Assembly: GCA_002898855.1 (NCBI GenBank)
Contig: BEIR01000085.1
Span: 1-6,165 of the forward strand
Length of the DNA: 6,165 nt
Source: a bacterium HR41
Lineage (GTDB): Bacteria > Actinomycetota > Thermoleophilia > Solirubrobacterales > Thermoleophilaceae
Direction: 5' to 3'
The translations under genes were made by a program, and so were the position numbers. Positions 1 through 5,049 of this stretch are shown here, one piece after another. The notes beneath the pieces were generated by a model, which saw only the letters and a list, made by a program, of their open reading frames with translations, searched no databases and had not been told where the DNA came from. How positions within the stretch are numbered: the first letter of the stretch is position 1; each line of letters starts with the position of its first letter.

Positions 1-30
1 GGCGGCGCCCCCTAAGCCGACTCCGGAACT

Positions 31-49
31 AGGACTTAGGCTAACCTAA
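31..49 (+). promoter_or_regulatory. Candidate IdeR/DtxR iron-dependent repressor box
   Basis: The 19-mer AGGACTTAGGCTAACCTAA matches the known IdeR/DtxR consensus (TWAGGTWAGSCTWACCTWA) at 14 of 19 positions. The 14 matches are contiguous and cover the centre and the whole right half; the left outer half-site is degenerate. It lies about 80 nt upstream of the start of an iron-transporter operon, where such a repressor would block transcription when Fe2+ is plentiful. Two TANNNT hexamers (37-42 and 42-47) that could serve as a -10 element overlap the box, but I see no convincing -35. The match is seen directly; the regulator's identity is inferred. Confidence 0.6.
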
Positions 50-111
50 CGCAGCGTTCGCCAACCCGGCGTCAGGAGCGTGCGCGAACCCGACAACGCG
101 GCGCGCGAGAG

Positions 112-120
112 AAAGGAGGT
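112..120 (+). promoter_or_regulatory. Strong Shine-Dalgarno site of the iron-binding protein gene
   Basis: AAAGGAGGT contains the full 8-base complement (AAGGAGGT) of the 16S rRNA 3' end. Seven bases separate the GGAGG core from the GTG at 127. This fixes the GTG as the start codon and suggests high translation of the binding protein compared with the permease downstream. Confidence 0.85.
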
Positions 121-126
121 CGGCAG

Positions 127-1146
127 GTGAGCAGGAGACTTGTGGTCGGCGGGGCGCTCGTAGCGCTCGTCGTCGTGGTCGTCGCCGTCGTTCTCGCCAC
201 CGGCGGCGGCAACGGGCAGCGGCTCGTCGTCTACACCGCCCGCGCCCACTACGGCGAGGAGCAGCCGTTCCGCGAGTTCGCCTCGCGCGAGCGCGTCGAC
301 CTCACCCTCTTCGGCGGGTCGGCGCCCGAGCTCTACGAGCGCCTGCGCAACGAAGGCGATCGCACCCGCGCCGATGTCTTCATCACCGTCGACGGCGCCA
401 ACCTCTGGCGCGCCCGCAGCTCGGGGCTGTTGCAACCGCTGCGCTCGAGCGCGCTCGACCGCGCCGTCCCCGCCGGCCTGCGCGACCCGCAGGGCTACTG
501 GTACGCGCTGACCGTGCGCGCACGCACCATCGTCCGCTCCACCGAGCGGGTGCCCGCCGGCACCGTCACCCACTACCGCGACCTCGGCGACCCGCGCTGG
601 CGCGGGCGCCTTTGTCTGCGCTCGGGCACGAGCGAGTACAACGTCTCGTTCGTCGCCGACCGCATCGCCAAGTTCGGGCGTGCCGCCACCGAGCGGCTGT
701 TGCGCGCGTGGATGGCGAACCGGCCGCAGATCTTCGGGTCCGACATAGACGTGATCCAGGCGATCGCCGACGGCCGCTGCGACGTCGGGCTCGTCAACTC
801 CTACTACCTCGGCCGCATGCTCGCCAGCGACCCGAACCTGCCCGTCGCGCTCGAGTGGGCCGACCAAGACGGGCGCGGCACGCACGTCAACCTCTCGGGC
901 ATCGGCATCACCCGCTATGCCCGCCACCGCGAGCTCGCGCGCAAGCTCGTCGAGTATCTGACCAGGCCCTCGGTGCAGGAAGAGCTCGTGCGCAACAACA
1001 AGGAGTTCCCCGCCGACCCGGCCGTGCCCGGCCCGCCCGAGCTGCGCCGCTTCGGCACCTTCAAGCGTGATCCGATCGACGTCGCGGGTGCCGCCCGACA
1101 CCTGCAAGAAGCGTTGGCGCTGATGGAGGAGGTCGGCTGGCGCTGA
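127..1146 (+). CDS. fbpA: Ferric iron ABC transporter substrate-binding protein (FbpA/FutA type)
   Basis: This 339-residue protein is the extracytoplasmic Fe3+ receptor of an iron ABC importer. Residues 1-4 (MSRR) are basic and 5-24 form a hydrophobic helix. There is no lipobox cysteine and no clear AxA cleavage site, so the helix may remain as an anchor. Family signatures appear in order: VVYTARAHYGEEQPF (34-48), with H41/Y42 at the site of the family's N-terminal ligand; ADVFITVDG (82-90); YRDLGDPRWRGRLC (150-163); and NSYYLGRML (224-232), whose Y226-Y227 match the paired iron-binding tyrosines of FbpA. The C-terminal stretch NKEFPADP and the ending MEEVGW are also typical. C163 and C218 could form a disulfide. 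The glutamate ligand of Haemophilus FbpA is not obviously present near V88/D89. The GTG start is set by an excellent ribosome binding site 7 nt upstream. It is the first gene of the fbpABC operon. The family is sure; Fe3+ as substrate is inferred from the tyrosine pair, the neighbours and the iron box. Confidence 0.93.
   Translation: MSRRLVVGGALVALVVVVVAVVLATGGGNGQRLVVYTARAHYGEEQPFREFASRERVDLTLFGGSAPELYERLRNEGDRTRADVFITVDGANLWRARSSGLLQPLRSSALDRAVPAGLRDPQGYWYALTVRARTIVRSTERVPAGTVTHYRDLGDPRWRGRLCLRSGTSEYNVSFVADRIAKFGRAATERLLRAWMANRPQIFGSDIDVIQAIADGRCDVGLVNSYYLGRMLASDPNLPVALEWADQDGRGTHVNLSGIGITRYARHRELARKLVEYLTRPSVQEELVRNNKEFPADPAVPGPPELRRFGTFKRDPIDVAGAARHLQEALALMEEVGWR
1125..1133 (+). promoter_or_regulatory. 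Shine-Dalgarno site inside the end of fbpA, likely serving the permease
   Basis: GGAGGAGGT lies in the last codons of fbpA. It is 9 nt before a CTG (1143-1145) that overlaps the fbpA stop TGA (1144-1146) and is in frame with the permease. It is 69 nt before the conventional GTG at 1203, much too far to serve it. This arrangement supports translational coupling with a CTG start. It could also be chance, because the bases encode Glu-Glu-Val in fbpA. Confidence 0.5.
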
Positions 1147-1169
1147 GCGACGCGCGGCAGCCACGCCGG

Positions 1170-1205
1170 CACGGCGGCACCGGCCTTGGGGCCGGTGCCG
1201 CCGTG
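1170..1205 (+). repeat. Perfect 16-bp inverted repeat (hairpin) at the fbpA/fbpB junction
   Basis: The arm CACGGCGGCACCGGCC (1170-1185) is followed by a TTGG loop (1186-1189) and its exact reverse complement (1190-1205). No mismatch interrupts the 16 pairs, and almost all are G-C. There is no following T-run, so it is not a classical intrinsic terminator. It starts 24 nt after the fbpA stop. Its 3' arm contains the whole GTG (1203-1205) that would otherwise be taken as the permease start. Likely roles are mRNA stabilisation of the fbpA message or damping of permease expression; these are inferences. Confidence 0.85.
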
Positions 1206-2780
1206 GCCGCCGCGCTCGTGGCGGGACCGCTCGTCTCGCTGCCGCTCACCTTCGTCTTCGCCCACGCCGAGCTCGTCCGCTTCTGGGCGCTCGTCCCCGA
1301 CGCCTTCCTTGCCACCGCGCTGCTCGTCGCCGGCGTCGCCTGCGGCACGCTCCTGCTCGGCACCAGCCTCGCCGCGCTCGTCGCGCTCTGCGACTTCCCC
1401 GGCCGGCGTGTGCTCGAGTGGGCGCTCGTGCTGCCGCTGGCGATGCCGAGCTACGTGTTCACGCTGTTCGCGCTCGGCACCGTCGGCCGCCGCGTGCCCG
1501 AGCTGCGCTCCACCGGCGGCGCGATCGTCGTCTTCACCCTCGTCCTCTACCCGTACGTGTACCTGCTGGCGCGCGTCGCCTTCCTCTCCCAGCCGCGCTC
1601 GCTCGTCGAGGCGGCGCGCGGCCTCGGCAGCGGCCGCTTGCGCACCCTCGCTACCGTCGTCGTTCCGCTCGCCTGGCCGGCGGTGCTGGGCGGCGTCGTG
1701 CTCGCGGTGATGGAGGCGCTCGCCGACTTCGGCACCATCAACCTGCTCGGCGTCCAGACGTTCGCCAACGCCATCTACAAGGTGTGGTTCAACGCCTTCG
1801 ACCGCGCCGCGGCGATGCAGCTTGCGACGCTGCTCGCCACCGTCACCCTGACGCTGCTCGTCGTCGAGCGCGCGCTCGCCGGCAGCGCGCGCGCCGCCGC
1901 CACCGCTGCCGAGCGCCCGCTCGCGCGCCTGCGCCTGCGCGGCCCCGTCGGTGTCGCCGCCGCAGCGCTGCCCACGCTGCTCGTCTGTGGCGTGGTGGTG
2001 GCGCCGCTCGCCCAGCTCGCCGTGTGGGCGGCCGACAACGTCGCGAGCGGCAACGTCGACCCGGGTTTCGCGCCAGCTGCGCGCAACAGCCTGCTACTGG
2101 CGGCGACCGCGGCGGCGATCGTCGTCGGCCTCGCCGTGGTGCTCGCCTACTCGCTGCGCGAACGCCCGAGCCGCCTGCGCCGCCTCGTGGTGCGCCTTGC
2201 CACGATCGGTTACGGCCTGCCCGGCGCGGTCGTCGCCGCGGCGGTGATCGTGCCGCTCGGTTTCGTCGACGATCTCGTCGCCGCCACGCCGCTCTGGCCG
2301 GAAAGCGCGCCGCTGCCGCTCACCGGCACCGTGCTCGGCTTGCTGTTCGCCTACTGCGTGCGCTTCCTGGCGATCGGCTTCCAGCCGGTGCGCGCCGGTC
2401 TCGACCGCATCCCGCGCTCGCTCGACGAGGCGGCACGCGGGCTCGGCAGCGACGAGGGGACGGTGGTGCGCCGCGTGCACCTGCCGCTTCTGCGCACGAG
2501 CCTCCTCACCGCGTTCGTGCTGGTGTTCGCCGAGACGATGAAGGAGCTGCCGGCGACGGTGCTGTTGCGCCCGCTCGGCGGCGACACGCTCGCCGTCAAG
2601 GTGTGGCAGGCCACCGCCGAGTCGCTCTGGCACGTGGCGGCACTGCCGGCGCTGTTGATCGTGGCGTGCTCACTCGTGCCGGTGGTGGTGGGGCTGCGGC
2701 TGTCGCTCCCGAACGCGGCCGGGCGCCGCTCGGCGCGCGCCGAGCGGCGCGACCTGCTAGGGATCGAACCAGCAGCGTGA
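1203..2780 (+). CDS. fbpB: Ferric iron ABC transporter permease, fused two-domain (FbpB type)
   Basis: This inner-membrane channel subunit is 525 residues long from GTG 1203, normal for fused Fbp permeases. It has about 12 hydrophobic segments in two homologous halves of six (approximately residues 3-223 and 250-498). Each half carries the cytoplasmic EAA loop that docks the ATPase: EAARGLG at 136-142 followed by VVPLAWP, and EAARGLG at 409-415 followed by HLPLL. KELPATVLLRP (447-457) is also typical of the second half. The GTG is the first conventional start codon after an upstream in-frame stop, so I use it for the coordinates. However, it lacks a ribosome binding site and lies inside a hairpin arm. 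A CTG at 1143 would add 20 residues beginning SDARQPRRH, with a good Shine-Dalgarno site and positive charges before the first membrane helix; it is the better biological candidate. The gene lies between fbpA and fbpC in one operon. Confidence 0.92.
   Translation: MAAALVAGPLVSLPLTFVFAHAELVRFWALVPDAFLATALLVAGVACGTLLLGTSLAALVALCDFPGRRVLEWALVLPLAMPSYVFTLFALGTVGRRVPELRSTGGAIVVFTLVLYPYVYLLARVAFLSQPRSLVEAARGLGSGRLRTLATVVVPLAWPAVLGGVVLAVMEALADFGTINLLGVQTFANAIYKVWFNAFDRAAAMQLATLLATVTLTLLVVERALAGSARAAATAAERPLARLRLRGPVGVAAAALPTLLVCGVVVAPLAQLAVWAADNVASGNVDPGFAPAARNSLLLAATAAAIVVGLAVVLAYSLRERPSRLRRLVVRLATIGYGLPGAVVAAAVIVPLGFVDDLVAATPLWPESAPLPLTGTVLGLLFAYCVRFLAIGFQPVRAGLDRIPRSLDEAARGLGSDEGTVVRRVHLPLLRTSLLTAFVLVFAETMKELPATVLLRPLGGDTLAVKVWQATAESLWHVAALPALLIVACSLVPVVVGLRLSLPNAAGRRSARAERRDLLGIEPAA
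2723..2750 (+). repeat. 28-bp perfect palindrome near the 3' end of fbpB
   Basis: GCGCCGCTCGGCGC (2723-2736) is followed directly by its exact reverse complement (2737-2750). As RNA it would fold into a 12-bp hairpin with a GCGC loop. It lies inside the permease reading frame, encoding part of the basic C-terminal tail (RRSARAERR), and ends 36 nt before the fbpC ATG. It has no T-run. It may affect processing or decay of the message at the fbpB/fbpC boundary. A GC-rich coding sequence makes short palindromes common, but 28 perfect bases is long. Confidence 0.8.
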
Positions 2781-2786
2781 GGCGAG

Positions 2787-3818
2787 ATGAGCACCGTCCG
2801 GCTCGACAACGTCAGCAAGAGCTTCGGCCAGCACCGCGCCGTCGACGCGCTCTCGCTCACCGTCGGCGCCGGCGAGCTGCTCGCCGTGCTCGGCCCGTCG
2901 GGCTGCGGCAAGACTACGCTGCTGCGCCTGATCGCCGGGTTCGAGCGCCCCGACAGCGGGCGGATCGAGATCGGCGGCGAGACCGTCGCCGACGGGCGCG
3001 TGTTCGTTCCGCCCGAGCGGCGGCGGGTGGGCATGGTGTTTCAAGACTACGCGCTCTTCCCGCACCTGACGGTGGCGGGGAACGTGGCGTTCGGTCTCGC
3101 GCGCGTGCCGCGTCGCGAGCGGCGCGCGAAGGTGCGGTCGGTGCTCGAGCTCGTCGGTTTGCAGCACCGCGCCGACAGCTACCCGCACGAGCTCTCGGGC
3201 GGCGAGCGCCAGCGTGTCGCGCTGGCGCGGGCGCTCGCGCCCGACCCGGCGGTGGTGCTCCTCGACGAGCCGTTCTCGAACCTCGACGAGACGCTGCGCG
3301 CCGACCTGCGGCGTGAGGTCGAGGTGATCTTGCGCGAGGCCGAGGCGACCGCGATCCTCGTCACCCACGACCAGGAGGAGGCGCTCTCGCTCGCCGACCG
3401 GGTGGCGGTGATGCGCGCCGGGCGGCTCGTGCAGATCGGAACGCCCGAGGAGGTGTACGCGCGCCCCGCGTCGCGCTGGGCCGCCCAGTTCGTCGGCGAC
3501 GTCAACGTCGTGCCGGCCGTCGCCGAGGGGCAGCTCGCCCACACCGAGATCGGCAGCTTCGATCTGGCGTGTCGCTGCGGCGAGGGACCGGTGCACGTGG
3601 CGGTGCGCCCCGAGCAGCTCGAGATCGTGCGCGACGACGCCGGCGGCAACGGCGAGATCGTCGACCGCGAGTTCTACGGTCACGACGTGCTCTACCGCGT
3701 GCGCCACGAAAGCGGCCGCACGGTGCTCGTCAAGACATCTTCGCTCGAGCTTCTTCCCGTCGGCGAGCGCGTGTTCGTGCGGCCCGTGCGCAGCGCCGTC
3801 GCCGCGCCCGTCGACTAA
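2787..3818 (+). CDS. fbpC: Ferric iron ABC transporter ATP-binding protein (FbpC type, with C-terminal regulatory domain)
   Basis: This cytoplasmic ATPase energises the importer. All nucleotide-binding motifs are intact in 343 residues: Walker A GPSGCGKTT (36-44), Q-loop Gln86 in VFQDYALFPH, signature LSGGERQ (136-142), Walker B VVLLDEP (156-162), D-loop SNLD (164-167) and switch His194 (VTHDQEEA). Residues from about 240 to 343 form a TOBE-like domain with the family's VRPEQLEI segment (273-280), as in FbpC/PotA/MalK-type ATPases. The ATG start lies 6 nt after the permease stop, with only a weak GAGG (2779-2782) before it, so translation is probably coupled to the permease. The length is usual for FbpC. 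Sequence alone cannot exclude another anion or metal substrate, but the partner binding protein argues for Fe3+. Confidence 0.94.
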   Translation: MSTVRLDNVSKSFGQHRAVDALSLTVGAGELLAVLGPSGCGKTTLLRLIAGFERPDSGRIEIGGETVADGRVFVPPERRRVGMVFQDYALFPHLTVAGNVAFGLARVPRRERRAKVRSVLELVGLQHRADSYPHELSGGERQRVALARALAPDPAVVLLDEPFSNLDETLRADLRREVEVILREAEATAILVTHDQEEALSLADRVAVMRAGRLVQIGTPEEVYARPASRWAAQFVGDVNVVPAVAEGQLAHTEIGSFDLACRCGEGPVHVAVRPEQLEIVRDDAGGNGEIVDREFYGHDVLYRVRHESGRTVLVKTSSLELLPVGERVFVRPVRSAVAAPVD

Positions 3819-3827
3819 CCCGCGGCA

Positions 3828-3877
3828 CGCGCGCCCGAAGAAGCGACGGGCGCGCGGGCTTCCAGCCCGCGCGCCCG
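3828..3877. terminator. GC-rich hairpins between convergent genes, probable bidirectional terminator
   Basis: Arm B (3847-3859) pairs perfectly over 13 bp with arm C (3865-3877) across a TTCCA loop. Arm A (3828-3837, CGCGCGCCCG) is identical to 3868-3877 within C and can instead pair with B over 10 bp across a 9-nt loop. Two mutually exclusive stems are therefore possible. The element fills the gap between the fbpC stop and the end of the convergent lipase gene. No T-run follows on either strand, so termination is likely but not of the textbook intrinsic type. The core GGGCTTCCAGCCC looks like a dispersed intergenic palindrome; that is an impression, not a search result. Confidence 0.6.
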
Positions 3878-3897
3878 CGCTCGGGGGGCAGGGATCG

Positions 3898-4851
3898 TCA
3901 ACCGCCGATCAGGGGCGCGACCGGAACACACGGGACCGGTCGCGGATGGGCGGGATCGAGTGCGTTGAGCACGTATGCGAGAGCGCGCCGGTCGAACGGG
4001 ATCGCCAGGTGCTCGGAGAGATCGAGCGGGCAACCGTTCTGGACCAGGATGTTGCGCACCTGGTGGCTGCTCGCGGCCGGCGTGAGGAACGCCGAGTCGT
4101 AGGGGGTGACGACCTCGTCGTACTTGGTCTGGATCACCGTGTAGGCGACCCCGGCGACCGTGTCGCCTCCGGCGTTCAGCTCCTGCATGAACGCCGAGCC
4201 GCGGATCTGGTCGCCGCACGCCGGGCAGAACGAGGTGACGAGCTGCACCGCGGCGCTGCCGATCGGGCCGAGCAGCCGAGCGAACTCGGTGAGACCGCTG
4301 AGCGTCGTGCCGTGGTTGCTCGGCGAGAGCCCGACGAGCGCACGCACCTTGCTCGCGCCGCCGAGCTTGTTGGTGTAGTAGCGGGGCATCATCCCGCCCT
4401 GCGAGTGGCCGACGATGTCGACCTCGGCGGCGCCGGTCGCGGCGCGCACCCGCTCGACGAACGCGGCCAGCTGCCGCGCCGAGTCGCGCACCGCGGCGAG
4501 CCCGTTGGCGAAGCCGCCGGTGAGCTGCGTGCCCTGGGTGGCGCCGTAGTTGAACGAGAACACGCAGTAGCCGGCGTTCTTGAGCAGCGGCGCCAGCGCG
4601 TTCCAGTTGAAGCGCTGGTTCTCGAAGGTGCCGTGAACGAGGATCACTGGGTAGGGGTGGAGCGAGCTCGGCCGGCAGCTCCAGTCGTTGGCGCCGGGCG
4701 GCGAGCCGTTCGGGTTGGCGGCCCAGGCCGCGAGCGCCTTGGGCAGGCTGTAATCGACCGCGAGCTGGGCGTTCGCTGCGGGCGCGAACGCCGCCACCAC
4801 GGCCACCAGCGCGGTTGGTACAGCACAGCGCAGCTTCGCTCTGCGGGACAT
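3898..4851 (-). CDS. Secreted alpha/beta-hydrolase lipase or esterase
   Basis: This extracellular carboxylic-ester hydrolase probably acts on triacylglycerols or similar esters. From the ATG at 4851 it has 317 residues. A signal peptide (basic MSRRAK, hydrophobic core, ANA|Q cleavage after residue 28) is clear. Known elements of the LipA/Lipase_2 fold follow in order: oxyanion strand VILVHGT (H73-G74), nucleophile elbow GHSQGG with Ser150, SNHGTTLSG (178-186), probable catalytic Asp245 in TKYDEVVTP, and His281 in SEHLAIPFD. The last two line up by spacing and context with Bacillus LipA Asp133 and His156. The mature part has six cysteines (59, 96, 209, 212, 274, 308), an even number that suggests disulfides and export. 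Starts at GTG 4860 and ATG 4857 are also in frame; I chose 4851 because GAGGAG lies 8 nt upstream. The gene converges on fbpC and has its own leader. Substrate chain length cannot be read from the sequence. Confidence 0.9.
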   Translation of the reverse strand: MSRRAKLRCAVPTALVAVVAAFAPAANAQLAVDYSLPKALAAWAANPNGSPPGANDWSCRPSSLHPYPVILVHGTFENQRFNWNALAPLLKNAGYCVFSFNYGATQGTQLTGGFANGLAAVRDSARQLAAFVERVRAATGAAEVDIVGHSQGGMMPRYYTNKLGGASKVRALVGLSPSNHGTTLSGLTEFARLLGPIGSAAVQLVTSFCPACGDQIRGSAFMQELNAGGDTVAGVAYTVIQTKYDEVVTPYDSAFLTPAASSHQVRNILVQNGCPLDLSEHLAIPFDRRALAYVLNALDPAHPRPVPCVPVAPLIGG

Positions 4852-4859
4852 TCGCATCA

Positions 4860-4865
4860 CTCCTC
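4860..4865 (-). promoter_or_regulatory. Shine-Dalgarno site of the lipase gene
   Basis: On the minus strand, GAGGAG ends 8 nt before the ATG at 4851. Closer in-frame starts at 4857 and 4860 would place it at, or on top of, the start codon. They would have to rely on the upstream AGGAAG (4865-4870) instead. Confidence 0.6.
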
Positions 4866-4907
4866 TTCCTGTAGAGGGCTACTCGAGCCCCCAGTCGCGG
4901 GACGAGC

Positions 4908-4948
4908 GCCGTAGCGCACGGGGCCCGCACACGACCTCCCGCTACGGC
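4908..4948 (-). other. Inverted repeat in the lipase leader
   Basis: GCCGTAGCG (4908-4916) and CGCTACGGC (4940-4948) form a perfect 9-bp stem around a 23-nt GC-rich loop. This lies in the presumed 5' untranslated region of the lipase mRNA, or downstream of sufS if that transcript reads through. It could be a leader structure or part of a sufS terminator; there is no T-run. Apart from this, the operator and the promoter, I see nothing coding in 4852-5049. Confidence 0.45.
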
Positions 4949-4975
4949 CGTCCCTCAGCGGCCGGCGGTGCGCCC

Positions 4976-5005
4976 ACTCTAACTGAACGCGCGGTCAGAG
5001 CGCAA
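4976..5005 (-). promoter_or_regulatory. Candidate lipase promoter
   Basis: Reading the minus strand, TTGCGC (5005-5000) could be a -35 and TAGAGT (4981-4976) a TANNNT -10, with an 18-nt spacer. This would give a leader of roughly 115-120 nt before the lipase ATG. The -35 is a weak match. The proposal gains some support from a palindrome that occupies exactly the spacer. Confidence 0.35.
4983..4998. promoter_or_regulatory. Candidate TetR-family operator
   Basis: CTGAACGCGCGGTCAG is a 16-bp palindrome with one mismatched pair (4987/4994). Its form, CTGA-N8-TCAG with a CG-rich centre, resembles many actinobacterial TetR-family operators. It sits in the lipase/sufS gap, within the spacer of the candidate lipase promoter, so a bound repressor would block RNA polymerase. 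No regulator gene is visible in this window. Confidence 0.4.
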
Positions 5006-5049
5006 GCGCGAGCGGCGAGCGGTTCGCGCGCCGGAACGGGCGGTAGCGC

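Noticed and set aside
1..15. Possible C-terminal codons of an upstream gene ending at TAA 13-15
   Set aside because: Only four codons would be visible and nothing identifies a protein; it cannot be supported.
56..89. Short inverted repeat GTTCGC (56-61) / GCGAAC (84-89) in the fbpA leader
   Set aside because: Only 6 bp with a 22-nt loop and no extension; too weak in GC-rich DNA to call a riboswitch or attenuator.
46..1164. Long minus-strand open frame (372 codons) opposite fbpA
   Set aside because: Its product is rich in Ala, Arg, Gly, Val and Glu with no recognisable domain. It mirrors the fbpA frame, as expected for antisense frames in very GC-rich genes.
1418..3316. Plus-strand open frame of 632 codons across the permease and ATPase
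   Set aside because: The translation is almost wholly Arg/Ala/Gly/Pro and overlaps two genes with intact family motifs in other frames, so it is a frame shadow.
2757..3707. Minus-strand frame of 316 codons opposite fbpC
   Set aside because: Antisense shadow of an ATPase with all motifs intact; the product is His/Arg/Asp/Val-rich without a recognisable family.
3946..4914. Plus-strand frame of 322 codons opposite the lipase
   Set aside because: It is antisense to a well-supported gene and shows no domain or plausible ribosome binding context.
3815..4930. Minus-strand frame of 371 codons over the lipase
   Set aside because: Low-complexity Arg/Ala-rich product in a different frame. The lipase frame has a signal peptide and a catalytic triad.
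5006..5029. Possible sufS terminator GCGCGA / TCGCGC
   Set aside because: The stem is 6 bp (8 with a wobble pair) around a 12-nt spacer, with no T-run; not distinguishable from chance.
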